From Thiocystis minor (lineage in GTDB: Bacteria; Pseudomonadota; Gammaproteobacteria; Chromatiales; Chromatiaceae), in NCBI RefSeq assembly GCF_016653465.1, contig NZ_NHSQ01000081.1, positions 1 to 64,000 of the forward strand: DNA of 64,000 nucleotides, in the 5' to 3' direction. The notes under the pieces are model-generated. The model saw only the letters and a program-made list of their open reading frames with translations, was not told the origin of the DNA and searched no databases. A program made the translations under genes and the position numbers. Each line of letters starts with the position of its first letter. Positions within the stretch are counted from its first letter, which is position 1. Shown here piece by piece: positions 1-9,996 of this stretch.

Positions 1-245
1 TCTACGACACCCGGCACCGGTTTTACTCTTCCACTATTGAATAACTTGGCACTACATTGCGATTTTCGGCCGGCGTGTACATAAAGATCAGATGGTTAGA
101 TGCCATCTGGGGGTGTTTATCAATGGGTTATGTTAAAGATGGGTTAGGATGACAGCCACGTTCAGGGATACGCCGTTGTCCCGGGATCGGCTGACCTGTT
201 AGCCTTGCCGACCGCCTTCGCTGACGCGGTCTATTCTTGGAGAGT

Positions 246-1313
246 ATGAACGATCGATCGTCCCTGCCGCAAAATCCTCGCCTCCCGCGACGCCCCTTCG
301 CCATCGGCCCTTACCAGTTCGCCAACAATCTGATTCTGGCGCCCATGGCGGGGATTACCGACCGCCCCTTTCGCACCCTCTGCCGGCGACTTGGCGCGGG
401 GCTGGCGGTCGCCGAGATGGTCGCCGCCAACACCGCGCTCTGGGGCAGCCGCAAATCGCTCCGTCGACTCGATTATCGCGGCGAGCAAGGACCGATCGCG
501 GCGCAGATCGTCGGTTCCAACCCAGCCGAGATGGCCGAGGCTGCGAAGGTCAACCTGGGACTGGGTGCGCACATCATCGACATCAACATGGGCTGCCCAG
601 CGAAAAAGGTCTGCAAGGTCGCCGCCGGCTCCGCCCTGCTACGCGACGAGATCCTGGTGGGACGGATTCTGGACGCAGTGGTCGCCGCCGTCGACGCGCC
701 GGTGACGCTCAAGATCCGCACCGGTTGGTCGCCCGAGAACCGCAACGCGCTCCAGATCGCCCGCATCGCCCGCGAGGCCGGGATCGCCGCGTTGACCGTG
801 CATGGCCGTACGCGCGCCTGTCACTATGGCGTCCCCGCCGAATACGACACCATCCGCGCCATCCGGGAGTCGGTCGCTCTGCCGCTGATCGCCAATGGCG
901 ACATCGCCACCGCCGAACAGGCCAGACGAATTCTGGACTACACCGGCGCCGATGCTATTATGATCGGACGCGCGGCCCAGGGACGCCCATGGATCTTCCG
1001 CGACATCGCCGCCGGCCTCGCGCCCGACGCGCCCGACGCGCCCGCAAGTGACGGGATCCATGCACCATCCGGGATCCCACCAAAAGACTGGATCAAGGAC
1101 ATTCTGAGCGCGCACCTCGAAGAGCTGTACATGTTTTATGGTTCCCACGGGGTCCGCATCGCTCGCAAGCATATCGCCTGGTATTGCCGGCACCTGCCCG
1201 GCGCGGCGGGCTTTAGAGAAGACATCAATCGAACGGAGACCCCGACGGACCAGTTGTCCAGGGTGCTCGCGTTTTTCGACCAATGCCCCGACACGGAGAA
1301 CGAAGCAGCATGA
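246..1313 (+). CDS. dusB: tRNA-dihydrouridine synthase B
   Basis: FMN-dependent enzyme that reduces specific uridines in the D-loop of tRNA. The 355-residue protein has the Dus TIM-barrel: an N-terminal LAPMAGITDRPFR flavin-binding strand (about 31-43), the NMGCP motif with the presumed catalytic Cys at about 117, the LKIRTGW strand, HGRTR and the IANGDI and MIGRAAQGRPW phosphate-binding segments. The C-terminal helical tRNA-binding domain carries about 25 extra Ala/Pro-rich residues (repeated PDA) before KDWIKDILS. I chose ATG 246 over the upstream in-frame TTG at 237; a GGAG lies just before it. The gene overlaps fis by 4 nt (ATGA), the dusB-fis operon typical of Gammaproteobacteria. Confidence 0.95.
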   Translation: MNDRSSLPQNPRLPRRPFAIGPYQFANNLILAPMAGITDRPFRTLCRRLGAGLAVAEMVAANTALWGSRKSLRRLDYRGEQGPIAAQIVGSNPAEMAEAAKVNLGLGAHIIDINMGCPAKKVCKVAAGSALLRDEILVGRILDAVVAAVDAPVTLKIRTGWSPENRNALQIARIAREAGIAALTVHGRTRACHYGVPAEYDTIRAIRESVALPLIANGDIATAEQARRILDYTGADAIMIGRAAQGRPWIFRDIAAGLAPDAPDAPASDGIHAPSGIPPKDWIKDILSAHLEELYMFYGSHGVRIARKHIAWYCRHLPGAAGFREDINRTETPTDQLSRVLAFFDQCPDTENEAA

Positions 1314-1615
1314 AGACAGCGGCTGCGCAACACGCATCGGAACCACCGCAGTCGGCGGGGCTGCGGGTGGTGGAGACGGATCGCACGGACCCCCTGAGCC
1401 TGTGCGTTCGGAGCGCCCTGCGGTTTTACCTCGACAACATGGCGGATCACGAGATCACCGGACTTTATGGTCTGGTCATGGAAGAGGTCGAACGGCCGCT
1501 CTTCGAGACCGTCCTGAACCATACCGACGGCAATCTGAGCCACGCCTCCAGAATGCTCGGCATGACGCGCAGCACGCTGCGCAAGCGACTCAGCGACTAC
1601 GGCATCGAACGCTGA
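1310..1615 (+). CDS. fis: DNA-binding protein Fis
   Basis: Nucleoid-associated factor that bends DNA and modulates rRNA and many other promoters. At 101 residues it is close to the usual length of about 98. The C-terminal helix-turn-helix (NLSHASRMLGMTRSTLRKRL, about 74-93) is strongly conserved; the N-terminal 20 residues are variable, as in the family. Its ATG overlaps the dusB stop codon, so translation is probably coupled, and transcription should start upstream of dusB as in enteric bacteria (inference). purH follows after about 40 nt. Confidence 0.95.
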   Translation: MKTAAAQHASEPPQSAGLRVVETDRTDPLSLCVRSALRFYLDNMADHEITGLYGLVMEEVERPLFETVLNHTDGNLSHASRMLGMTRSTLRKRLSDYGIER

Positions 1616-1654
1616 ATGGAACTTTAAAAGTAACCCCAAACCCGGACCTCCCAA

Positions 1655-3214
1655 ATGCAACCCATTCATCGTGCCCTGATCAGCGTTTCCGACAAGACCG
1701 GCCTGGTCGACTTTGCCCGGGCATTGGCCGCTCGTGGCGTGGAAATCCTTTCCACCGGCGGAACCTCGCGACTGCTCATCGAGCAGGCCATCCCCGTCAT
1801 CGAGGTCTCGGACTACACCGGCTTTCCGGAAATGATGGACGGGCGCGTGAAGACGCTGCATCCGCGCATCCATGGCGGGATTCTGGGGCGGCGCGGCATC
1901 GACGAGCGGGTGATGCGCGAGAACGAGATCAAGCCCATCGATCTGGTCGTGGTCAACCTCTATCCCTTCGAGCGGACGGTCGCGAATCCGGACTGCGATC
2001 TGGCGACTGCCATCGAGAACATCGACATCGGCGGTCCGACCCTGTTGCGCGCCGCCGCGAAGAATCATGCCAGCGTGACCGTGGTCGTGGATGCCGCCGA
2101 TTATGCGCGGGTACTGGCCGAGATCGCGGAGACCGGCGGGGTGAGCGACGCGACCCGCTTCGATCTGGCGGTCAAGGTCTTCGAGCATACCGCCCGCTAC
2201 GATGGCGCCATCGCCAATTATCTCGGCACGCTGACCGCGACCGACGCGGACGCCACTTTCCCGCGCACCCTGAGCCTGCAATTCAAGCGCCAGCAGTCGA
2301 TGCGCTATGGCGAGAACCCGCATCAGAACGCGGCCTTCTATGTCGAGCACGAGGTGGTCGAGGCGGGGATCGCCACCGCCCGACAGATCCAGGGCAAGGA
2401 ACTTTCCTATAACAACATCGGCGATACGGATGCCGCGCTGGAGTGCGTCAAGCAGTTCGACGAGGCGCCCGCCTGCGTGATCGTCAAGCATGCCAATCCC
2501 TGCGGCGTGGCCTTCGGGGCAAACCTGCTGGAAGCTTACAACCGCGCCTATCGGACCGACCCCGAATCCGCTTTCGGCGGCATCATCGCCTTCAATGGCG
2601 AACTCGACGGCGAGACCGCGCGCGCCATCGTCGAGCGTCAGTTCGTCGAGGTCATCGTCGCCCCGCGCCTCTCGGCGGACGCCCGCACGGCGGTTGCGGC
2701 CAAGCAGAATGTAAGGCTGCTCGAATGCGGCGACTGGAACGCGGAGTCTTTACATCGGCTGGATTTCAAGCGCGTCAATGGCGGACTGCTGGTGCAGGAT
2801 GCGGATCTGCGCCTGACCGAAAACGTGCGGACCGTCTCCAGCCGCGCGCCCACGGACCAGGAACTGGGTGACCTGCTCTTTACCTGGCGCGTGGCCAAGT
2901 TCGTCAAGTCCAACGCCATCGTCTATGGACGCGAACGGATGACCGTCGGCGTGGGTGCCGGGCAGATGAGCCGGGTCAATTCGGCGCGGATCGCCCGCAT
3001 CAAGGCCGAGCAGGCCGGGCTCGCGGTGGCCGGCGCGGTCATGGCATCCGACGCCTTCTTCCCCTTCCGCGATGGCATCGACCAAGCCGCCGAGGCGGGC
3101 ATCACCGCCGTCATCCAGCCCGGCGGCTCGATGCGCGACGAGGAGGTCATCGCCGCGGCCAACGAGCACGGCATGGCCATGGTCTTCACCGGGATGCGGC
3201 ATTTCAGGCATTGA
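1655..3214 (+). CDS. purH: Bifunctional AICAR formyltransferase / IMP cyclohydrolase
   Basis: Catalyses the last two steps of de novo IMP synthesis. The 519-residue length is normal. The N-terminal MGS-like cyclohydrolase domain shows STGGTSRLL and [15 protein letters not shown]. The C-terminal formyltransferase domain shows [25 protein letters not shown] (the Lys-His catalytic motif) and [20 protein letters not shown]. The gene usually stands next to purD; here purD follows only after an lpxA-like gene and a broken reading frame, so the pur pair has been split by an insertion. Confidence 0.97.
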   Translation: MQPIHRALISVSDKTGLVDFARALAARGVEILSTGGTSRLLIEQAIPVIEVSDYTGFPEMMDGRVKTLHPRIHGGILGRRGIDERVMRENEIKPIDLVVVNLYPFERTVANPDCDLATAIENIDIGGPTLLRAAAKNHASVTVVVDAADYARVLAEIAETGGVSDATRFDLAVKVFEHTARYDGAIANYLGTLTATDADATFPRTLSLQFKRQQSMRYGENPHQNAAFYVEHEVVEAGIATARQIQGKELSYNNIGDTDAALECVKQFDEAPACVIVKHANPCGVAFGANLLEAYNRAYRTDPESAFGGIIAFNGELDGETARAIVERQFVEVIVAPRLSADARTAVAAKQNVRLLECGDWNAESLHRLDFKRVNGGLLVQDADLRLTENVRTVSSRAPTDQELGDLLFTWRVAKFVKSNAIVYGRERMTVGVGAGQMSRVNSARIARIKAEQAGLAVAGAVMASDAFFPFRDGIDQAAEAGITAVIQPGGSMRDEEVIAAANEHGMAMVFTGMRHFRH

Positions 3215-3303
3215 AACCGCGTCCGGTCTGGCATGCGCGGCTTTGCGCATGCATTCCAGCTTCATCCACACCAATACAGGTCGTCACTGACGCGGTTTGA
3301 ATG
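3209..3303. repeat. Inverted-repeat element with arms AAACCGCGTC / GACGCGGTTT
   Basis: The arms 3209-3223 and 3289-3303 are reverse complements over 15 nt with one mismatch, and a perfect 8-bp hairpin (GCATGCGC, loop GGCTTT, GCGCATGC; 3231-3252) sits between them. The left arm overlaps the purH stop. The arm core AAACCGCGTC recurs elsewhere in the window (11954-11963, 12232-12241, 34128-34137), so this looks like a small non-autonomous dispersed repeat, not a purH-specific terminator; no T-run follows the hairpin. Confidence 0.6.
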
Positions 3304-3407
3304 ATTGATCAACTTCATTTTTTGAACCGCGCCAGCGCGGACCTTCATTGGCGGGCGCAAGACCGCTCCAGCGCTCGGGGCCAGCGGGTCACGGAGGGTG
3401 TGGTTCA

Positions 3408-4184
3408 ATGAGAATCCATCCGACGGCCATCATCGAGGATGGCGCCCGCCTGCATGAATCCGTGACGGTCGGTCCCTATTCGATCGTCGAGTCCGGGGCT
3501 GTGATCGGCGAGGGTTGCCGTCTCGAAAGCTGCGTGCGCATCTATGCCAACACCCGCATGGGCGCGGAGAACCGCGTCTGTCATGGCGCGACACTCGGAT
3601 CCGAACCGCAGGATCTCAGTTACACGCCCGACAAGGCCCGTCCGCTCGTCATCGGCGACCGCAATCACTTCAAGGAAGGGGTCAACATCAGTTGCGGCAT
3701 CAAGTCTGAGGAAGGGACGCGCATCGGCGATGACAATTATTGGATGACTTTTTCGCACGCGGGCCATGACTGCGTCGTTGGGAACCGCAACATCTTCGCC
3801 AACACGGCCACGCTGGCCGGACACGTCGAGGTCGGCGATCGCGTCTTTCTGTCCGGTCAGGTCGCCGTGCATCAATTCTGCCGCATCGGCTCCTATGCCA
3901 TGGTGGCCGGTGTCACCGGAGTGGCTCAGGACGTTCCGCCCTTCGCCCTGGCCGACGGTCATCGCGCCAGAATCCTTGGACTCAATGTCGTTGGGCTCAG
4001 ACGCAACGGTTTCAGCCAGGAACAGCGCAAACGAATCAAGGAGGTCTATCGTCTGGTCTTTCGCTCCGGTCTGCGGTTGGCCGAGGCGCTGGTCCGCGCC
4101 GAACACGAGTTCCCCGGACCGGAAACCGAACAGATCGTGCAATTCATCCAGTCCAGCCGGCGCGGTCTGATTTCGTTTGCTTAA
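3408..4184 (+). CDS. LpxA-like UDP-N-acetylglucosamine acyltransferase
   Basis: Left-handed beta-helix acyltransferase of the LpxA family, whose classical member puts the first 3-hydroxyacyl chain on UDP-GlcNAc in lipid A synthesis. At 258 residues it is close to the normal 262. It keeps [10 protein letters not shown] at the start, both histidines of the HAGHDC catalytic segment, AVHQFC and the C-terminal RRGLI. It departs from typical LpxA at [11 protein letters not shown], where an HRGT-type motif is expected. It lies outside an lpxD-fabZ-lpxA-lpxB cluster, between purH and purD, so it may be a divergent paralogue and not the housekeeping enzyme; the gene symbol is left blank for that reason. 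ATG 3408 was chosen because homology starts there; an in-frame start at 3348 would add 20 non-homologous residues. Confidence 0.8.
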   Translation: MRIHPTAIIEDGARLHESVTVGPYSIVESGAVIGEGCRLESCVRIYANTRMGAENRVCHGATLGSEPQDLSYTPDKARPLVIGDRNHFKEGVNISCGIKSEEGTRIGDDNYWMTFSHAGHDCVVGNRNIFANTATLAGHVEVGDRVFLSGQVAVHQFCRIGSYAMVAGVTGVAQDVPPFALADGHRARILGLNVVGLRRNGFSQEQRKRIKEVYRLVFRSGLRLAEALVRAEHEFPGPETEQIVQFIQSSRRGLISFA

Positions 4185-4404
4185 ATTCGAGCATTACCGG
4201 GGCATTCCGGAGCTACGTTACTATTTTCTGCTCGATCAGGAGCGCCCCCACGCCGAGCTGTTCACGCGCGCTTCCGAACCGGATCGCTGGGTGTTGAGCG
4301 AGGCGAACGGGATGGATGGAGGCATCGATCTCCCTGACTGGAACCTCCGCCTGCCGCTGGCCGATCTCTACCGGGATGTCGAGCTAACCCCTGAAATCGC
4401 ATGA
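4177..4404 (+). pseudogene. 3' remnant of a Uma2-family (DUF820) nuclease-like gene
   Basis: The 75 codons (starting [19 protein letters not shown]) match the C-terminal third of Uma2 proteins: the YRxIPxL helix, the D/Q-x-P-x-(A/V)ELF strand, W.LSEA and LADLY. Intact members are about 180-200 residues and have a PD-(D/E)XK core upstream; that core is absent, and a stop codon lies in frame just before. The fragment begins at the last codons of the lpxA-like gene and its end overlaps the region before purD. I read it as a dead relic, although TTG 4177 could still give a short peptide. Confidence 0.7.
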
Positions 4405-4412
4405 GAGCAACC

Positions 4413-5723
4413 ATGAACATTCTGATCGTCGGCAACGGCGGACGCGAACACGCGCTGGCCTGGAAAGTCGCGCAGTCAACCCTGGCGGACCGGATCTTCG
4501 TCGCGCCCGGCAACGGCGGAACCGCCCGCGAACCCGGCGTGGAGAACGTGTCGATCACTGCTGACGACATCCCAGCCCTGCTGCGTTTCGCCACCGAGCA
4601 GGCGATTGGACTGACCATCGTCGGCCCCGAGGCACCGCTGGTCGCCGGCATTGTCGACGCCTTCGAGGCCGCCGGCCTGCCCTGCTTCGGACCGAGCAGG
4701 GAGGCCGCTCGGCTCGAAGGCTCGAAGACCTTCGCCAAGGATTTTCTCGCCCGCCACGCCATCCCCACGGCGGCCTATGGCGCCTTTACCGAGCTGGAAC
4801 CCGCGCTGGCCTATCTGCGCCAGGTCGGCGCGCCGATCGTGGTCAAGGCCGACGGACTGGCAGCAGGCAAGGGCGTCATCATCGCCGCCGATCTAGCGAC
4901 CGCCGAGAGCGCGGTGCGCGACATGCTCGATGCCGGCCGTTTCGGGCAGGCCGGCGCGCAAGTGGTGATCGAGGAATTCCTGACCGGCGAGGAGGCCAGT
5001 TTCATCGCGATGGTCGATGGCGGGGATATCCTACCGCTGGCGACATCCCAGGACCACAAGGCGCGCGATGACGGTGATCGCGGACCCAATACCGGTGGCA
5101 TGGGTGCCTATTCGCCGGCGCCGATCGTCACCCCCGAGATCCACGAGCGTATCCTGCGCGAGGTCATGCAACCGACCGCCGACGGACTGGCCGCCGAGGG
5201 GATCCGCTATCGGGGCTTCCTCTATGCCGGTCTTATGATCGGCGCCGACGGCACGCCCAGGGTGCTGGAGTTCAATTGCCGACTGGGCGATCCCGAGACC
5301 CAGCCGTTACTGATGCGTCTGCAATCGGATCTGGTCGAACTCTGTCTGAGCGCGCTCGCGGGCCGGCTCGACGAGACGGCGGCCGTATGGGATCCGCGCC
5401 CCGCCGTGGGCGTGGTGTTGGCGGCTGGCGGCTATCCGGACCGCTATGAGGTTGGACGCATAATTTCCGGACTGGATGAGGTGTCGCCTGCCGAGGCCAA
5501 AGTCTTTCACGCCGGCACCCGCCTGGAGGGCGACGCCGTGCTGACCAACGGCGGGCGCGTACTCTGCGTGACGGCGCTTGGCGACAGCGTGTCGGCGGCG
5601 CAGCGGCTGGCCTATCGGGGGGTCGATCGCCTGCGCTGGGATGGCGGCTATTGCCGGCGCGACATTGGCTACCGCGCCATTGCGCGCGAGACAAACCAGC
5701 CGCCAGCGCGCGATGTTTCTTGA
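4413..5723 (+). CDS. purD: Phosphoribosylamine-glycine ligase
   Basis: GAR synthetase of de novo purine synthesis: ATP plus glycine plus phosphoribosylamine give GAR. The 436-residue ATP-grasp protein has the N-terminal NGGREHALAWK, IVKADGLAAGKGV, PNTGGMGAYSPAP and EFNCRLGDPETQ motifs. ATG 4413 matches the family N-terminus (MNILIVGNGG); an upstream in-frame ATG at 4401 adds only MRAT. The last 35 residues after RLAYRGVDRLRWDGGYCRRDIG are the usual family end plus a short variable tail. Confidence 0.96.
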   Translation: MNILIVGNGGREHALAWKVAQSTLADRIFVAPGNGGTAREPGVENVSITADDIPALLRFATEQAIGLTIVGPEAPLVAGIVDAFEAAGLPCFGPSREAARLEGSKTFAKDFLARHAIPTAAYGAFTELEPALAYLRQVGAPIVVKADGLAAGKGVIIAADLATAESAVRDMLDAGRFGQAGAQVVIEEFLTGEEASFIAMVDGGDILPLATSQDHKARDDGDRGPNTGGMGAYSPAPIVTPEIHERILREVMQPTADGLAAEGIRYRGFLYAGLMIGADGTPRVLEFNCRLGDPETQPLLMRLQSDLVELCLSALAGRLDETAAVWDPRPAVGVVLAAGGYPDRYEVGRIISGLDEVSPAEAKVFHAGTRLEGDAVLTNGGRVLCVTALGDSVSAAQRLAYRGVDRLRWDGGYCRRDIGYRAIARETNQPPARDVS

Positions 5724-5804
5724 TGGCGACCGACAGGGAGGGGTAGCATCCAGGCAATCGGTGGTCGGGACAGGCGGATTGACGAGCGCGCGGAACGCAG
5801 CAAG

Positions 5805-7418
5805 ATGGCAGATGTATTTTCCCAGAAGCATTACCTGGTCATCGACGACTTCAGCGATATGCGCGCGGCGATCAGAAGTATCCTGCGCTCGCTCGGCGTC
5901 AATCAGATCGATCAGGCCCGAGATGGGAATGACGCCATCGCGCAGATGGCGAAAAAGCGGTTTGATGTCGTGTTATGCGACTACAACCTGGGGCCCGGCA
6001 AGGATGGCCAACAGGTACTCGAAGAAGCGCGGCATCGTCAACTGATCGGAGTCGACTGCATCTTTATCATGGTCACGGCCGAAAACACGCGCGAGATGGT
6101 CATGAGCGCGGCGGAATACGCGCCCGACAGTTATCTGGCCAAGCCGTTCACCAAGGAACTGCTGAAAAACCGTCTCGACAAGCTCTTCGAACGCAAGGCC
6201 CACCTCGCCAAGGTCAATAAGGCGCTGATGTCCAAGGATTATGGCGCCGCCATCGGCGAACTGGATCAATTGATCGCCTCCTCGCCCAAAAACCTCGCGG
6301 ATCTCCTCAAGCTGAAGACGGAAATCTGTCTCACGGCAAACCGTTATGACGAGGCCAGGGCAGTCTATGAACAGGTGCTGGCCGCGCGGGAAATCGTCTG
6401 GGCCCGCCTCGGGATGGGCAAGGTTCTCTACTGGGGAAAAGAATATGCCCAGGCCCAGGAAACCTTCAGGCAGTTGATCGCACTCGATCCCAACTTGATC
6501 GCGGCCTATGACTGGCTGGCGAAAACGCAGACCGCCCAGCAACAGTTCGCCGCCGCCGAACAGACTATCCAGAATGCCATCCAGCTCTCGCCGCGCGGAC
6601 TCAAACGCCAACAGCTACTCGGCGATCTGGCACTGAGCAATGGGCACATCCAGGAGGCGGAAACCGCATTCGGTCACGCCGTGGCGCTGGCCAAACACTC
6701 GATTTTGAACCACCCGTCGCTCTTCGCGAGTTGGGCGAGATCCAAGTCATCGAACAAGAAACATGTCGAAGCACTGAAAATTATCGGCGAGATCGATAAG
6801 AAGTTCCCGGACATGCCCGAGGCGACCTTTTACAAAGCCACCGCAACGGCTTCGGTGAAACAGCATCTGGGCGACTCCACGGGCGCGCAGGAGGCGCTGC
6901 GCACTGCCGAGCAGGTCATGGCCCAATTCAGCGAAATATCGAACTCCAGACTCGCTCTCGACATGGTGAAGACCTATGCCCAACTGGGCGAACAGGAAAA
7001 GGCCATATCTCTGTTGCAAGCCTCCATCGCTAACAATCACGACGACGACGAGTTCCTCACGGAAGTCGTGCGGGTTTGCCACGAAGCCAATGTGGAGTAT
7101 GACGCCGAGAAAGCCATTCGCGACATCCAGCGCAACGTCGTCAAGACCAACAACGCGGGAGTCCGACTGATCAAACAAGGTGAATTCGATGCGGCCATAA
7201 AGCTTTTGCGCGAAGCGGCCGAAGAGATGCCTGGCAATAAGACCATCAACCTGAACGCAGCCAAGGCCATCATTATGAAGATGGAAAAAATGGGCTCAGC
7301 CAACGAGGATATCCAAACCATCCTCCGCTATGTCGGGAGGGTGCAATCAGTCGCTCCGAACGACTGGCGGCTGAACGACATCCTCTCCCGCCTGCGCAAG
7401 CTCGCTCCAAAAGTTTAG
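5805..7418 (+). CDS. Response regulator with C-terminal TPR array
   Basis: Residues 1-125 are a CheY-type receiver: acidic pair D14/D15, phospho-acceptor D59 in VVLCDYNLG, T91 in MVTAE, K113 in LAKPF. The rest of the 537 residues is alpha-helical tetratricopeptide repeat (for example YDEARAVYEQVL, YAQAQETFRQLIALDPN, FAAAEQTIQNAIQLSP, HIQEAETAFGHAV, FDAAIKLLREAAEEMP). There is no DNA-binding, GGDEF or methylesterase output, so the output is presumably protein-protein interaction. A small histidine kinase follows 14 nt downstream and is the likely partner. The two genes after that (VWA protein, coiled-coil membrane protein) may belong to the same unit. Confidence 0.88.
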   Translation: MADVFSQKHYLVIDDFSDMRAAIRSILRSLGVNQIDQARDGNDAIAQMAKKRFDVVLCDYNLGPGKDGQQVLEEARHRQLIGVDCIFIMVTAENTREMVMSAAEYAPDSYLAKPFTKELLKNRLDKLFERKAHLAKVNKALMSKDYGAAIGELDQLIASSPKNLADLLKLKTEICLTANRYDEARAVYEQVLAAREIVWARLGMGKVLYWGKEYAQAQETFRQLIALDPNLIAAYDWLAKTQTAQQQFAAAEQTIQNAIQLSPRGLKRQQLLGDLALSNGHIQEAETAFGHAVALAKHSILNHPSLFASWARSKSSNKKHVEALKIIGEIDKKFPDMPEATFYKATATASVKQHLGDSTGAQEALRTAEQVMAQFSEISNSRLALDMVKTYAQLGEQEKAISLLQASIANNHDDDEFLTEVVRVCHEANVEYDAEKAIRDIQRNVVKTNNAGVRLIKQGEFDAAIKLLREAAEEMPGNKTINLNAAKAIIMKMEKMGSANEDIQTILRYVGRVQSVAPNDWRLNDILSRLRKLAPKV

Positions 7419-7432
7419 CTCCGGTCGACACC

Positions 7433-8119
7433 ATGGACTTTTCCGACATTCTTGCCTCTTCCATTCACGACATCAAAAACTCGCTCGGATTGATCCTCAA
7501 CAATCTCGACGAGCTGATTGCCGATCCTGACAATCACCTCGCCAATCCACGGCAGGCCAGCCTGTTGCAACATGAGGCGCAACGGGCCAACAGCAACCTG
7601 ATTCAACTGTTGAACCTATACAAGCTCGGGAATGGACAGCTTGCGGTGCACATCGCCGAACACAACCTCGACGATTTCCTCGAAGAGGTCATCGCCGACA
7701 GTCAGGCCGTCTGCAATGCCCTCGGCCTCGACCTGAGTTACACCTGCGATCCGGGGCTGACCGGCTATTTCGACGCAGAGCTGATTCGGAGCGTACTGGA
7801 TAGCACGATCGGCAACGCGCGACGCTATGCTCGCCAAACCATTCTGCTCAGTGCCGATTCGCAAGACGGCTATCTGGTGATTCGCGTGGAAGACGACGGT
7901 GCAGGCTTCCCAGGCCAACTCCCGCAATGGCTATCCGATGAAAACGAGCAGACGCTGAATTCGACCGACCCATCGAGCGACCCATCCAGGACGCGTCTGG
8001 GGATCTATTTTGCCGCCCGCATCGCCCAGCAGCACAAGACTCCTGAACGAATGGGGAAAATATGCCTTAAAAACGGCCACACCCTGAAGGGCGGTTGTTT
8101 CGAATTGTGGCTGCCTTGA
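7433..8119 (+). CDS. Small histidine kinase without sensor domain
   Basis: The 228-residue protein starts directly with a HisKA-like segment (SSIHDIKNSLG, presumed phospho-His at 12), followed by an HATPase domain with an N-box (TIGNARRYA), G1 box (EDDGAGFPG) and G2 box (TRLGIYFAARI). It has no membrane segment or sensory domain, so it should be soluble and take its input from a partner protein. It lies 14 nt after the TPR response regulator and about 50 nt before the VWA gene. The short insert between the G1 and G2 boxes is Ser/Asp-rich. Confidence 0.83.
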   Translation: MDFSDILASSIHDIKNSLGLILNNLDELIADPDNHLANPRQASLLQHEAQRANSNLIQLLNLYKLGNGQLAVHIAEHNLDDFLEEVIADSQAVCNALGLDLSYTCDPGLTGYFDAELIRSVLDSTIGNARRYARQTILLSADSQDGYLVIRVEDDGAGFPGQLPQWLSDENEQTLNSTDPSSDPSRTRLGIYFAARIAQQHKTPERMGKICLKNGHTLKGGCFELWLP

Positions 8120-8172
8120 CCTAAAGCTGGGCCAGCAGCACTCAAGGTTTGCTGCGGTCGGCCGCTAATCTC

Positions 8173-9996
8173 ATGATGCGCGACATTCCTGTTCACCTCC
8201 CCCTCCGGCCATTTCTCATGGCCTGTTTGCTAGCGCTGCTGGCGACCGCCGGCACCGTGTTCGCCGCGCCGCCGGAGGTGCGGATTCTGGTCGATGTCTC
8301 AGGCAGCATGCGACGCAATGACCCCCAAAATCTACGGATTCCGGCGCTACGACTGGTGAACGAATTGCTGCCGGACGGAGCCAGCGCGGGCATTTGGCTG
8401 TTTGCCGAGAAACCCGAAATCCTGGCGCCTCCCGGAAAGGTCGATCAGAAATGGAAGACCCGGACAGGCGCGCGTCTCGAACGCGTGCATTCGCGCGGCC
8501 TGTTCACCGACATCGAACAGGCGATCGCCGCCGCCATCGCCGGCTGGGATGCAGCGACCGAGGCCAGCGATCGCCATCTCGTCCTCTTGACCGATGGTCT
8601 GGTCGATGTCTCCAGGGAGGCGGACAAAAGCGCGGCGTCCCGCGAACGCATCGTCTCCACCCAGCTCGAACGCCTGAAGGCATTGCATGTCAAGGTACAC
8701 GCCATTGCCCTGTCGGATGAGGTCGATGCCGAACTCATGCGCCTGCTCACCAGTCAGACCGACGGCTGGCTGGAATCCGCCAAGGACGCGGATACACTGC
8801 AACGTGTCTTTCTGCACATGATGGAGCAGGCCGCGGCGTCAACGACGGTCCCCCTGGAAGGCAACCGTTTCGAGATCGACGATCAGGTCTCCGAATTCAC
8901 CCTGCTTGCCTTCCGCGGCGCCGAAGGAGCGACAACCCTGGTCTCTCCCGATGGCGTAACGATCTCCGCCACGCAGCAGCCCGCGGGAACCATCTGGCGT
9001 ACCGAGGCCGGCTATGATCTGGTGACTCTGACCAAACCCCAACCCGGACAATGGCAACTCCAGGGCGTGGAGGATCCGGATAACCGAGTGGTGGTCGTGA
9101 CCGATCTCGGGATCGCACTGACTCCCCTGCCGAGCGCCCTGCGTCACGGCGAAATCCTCCGCATCGAAGCCTGGCTGACCGATCACCAGGAACCGGTCAC
9201 GCACAGCGATCTCCTGCGGTTGCTGACCGCCAAGGCGATGCTGACGCCCATCGCGGAAACGATCCCGCCACAGAAGGAAGGGGCGGAACAGACGCCGCTC
9301 CAAGAGGCAGGAGAGAATCGGCAACCGCTCGAACTCGCCCTTGAACTCGATCCGGAAAGCGGACGTTATCGAGGCGGCCTGGAAACGCCTTCGTTGGCCC
9401 CAGGCGTCTATCAATTGCAAGTCACGCTCGATGGGGGCACCTTCAAGCGCCAAGCGGCGAAGCGGATCAAACTCGTCGGTTCGCCCGTGACCATTCGGTA
9501 TGCTCAACAGCTCCCATCGGAAGCGACACCAGCCGCGGCGCTCATCCCGACCTTGGACGCCGAACCCGACCTGATCGATCCGAGCAGTCTGTCCGGCTAC
9601 CTGCTGATGCGCGGCCCCAAGGGCAACGATTCGGTCATCGATATCCCCAAAACGAAGACCTTGCCCCTGGTGCTGACGATTCCGGTCAAAATGCCAGGCG
9701 ACTATCAGATCCAGGGACGCCTGCTGGCGCGCACCCTGACCGGTGAAACCATCGATATCGAGCCAGAACCCAAACACCTTGTCTTCGAGTTCGACGCGTC
9801 ATCTCTGCTTGCACACGACGACAGCGAGCAGGATGTCGCCGGCCAGTCGATCTCGTGGATCGAGCTTAGTGTGTACGTACTCGTCGGCAACGCCATCCTG
9901 AGCTTGCTACTGGGACTCACCTGGTGGTGGCTGCATCGATCGAGAAACAGCATCGTTGCCGTCAAGGCGAAGCAAACATCAGGGCAACCGGCATGA
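8173..9996 (+). CDS. Secreted/membrane VWA-domain protein
   Basis: 607 residues from ATG 8173. Residues 1-32 form a signal peptide (hydrophobic core LMACLLALLATAGTVFA). A von Willebrand A domain follows with a complete MIDAS: DVSGS at 41-45, T112 and LLTDG with D141. The middle 350 residues look like periplasmic beta-domains, and a C-terminal membrane helix (about 564-588, VLVGNAILSLLLGLTWWWL) is followed by a short basic tail. The layout resembles metal-dependent adhesion or complex-organising VWA proteins of the Bat type, but no specific family is clear. It overlaps the next gene by 4 nt (ATGA). An in-frame TTG at 8149 is a less likely start. Confidence 0.8.
   Translation: MMRDIPVHLPLRPFLMACLLALLATAGTVFAAPPEVRILVDVSGSMRRNDPQNLRIPALRLVNELLPDGASAGIWLFAEKPEILAPPGKVDQKWKTRTGARLERVHSRGLFTDIEQAIAAAIAGWDAATEASDRHLVLLTDGLVDVSREADKSAASRERIVSTQLERLKALHVKVHAIALSDEVDAELMRLLTSQTDGWLESAKDADTLQRVFLHMMEQAAASTTVPLEGNRFEIDDQVSEFTLLAFRGAEGATTLVSPDGVTISATQQPAGTIWRTEAGYDLVTLTKPQPGQWQLQGVEDPDNRVVVVTDLGIALTPLPSALRHGEILRIEAWLTDHQEPVTHSDLLRLLTAKAMLTPIAETIPPQKEGAEQTPLQEAGENRQPLELALELDPESGRYRGGLETPSLAPGVYQLQVTLDGGTFKRQAAKRIKLVGSPVTIRYAQQLPSEATPAAALIPTLDAEPDLIDPSSLSGYLLMRGPKGNDSVIDIPKTKTLPLVLTIPVKMPGDYQIQGRLLARTLTGETIDIEPEPKHLVFEFDASSLLAHDDSEQDVAGQSISWIELSVYVLVGNAILSLLLGLTWWWLHRSRNSIVAVKAKQTSGQPA

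Noticed and set aside
1-236. Partial gene before dusB
   Set aside because: No frame in this stretch resembles a known protein, and nothing was strong enough to call.
3231-3252. Hairpin after purH as a terminator
   Set aside because: The stem is perfect but no T-run follows, and it is placed within the dispersed repeat element.
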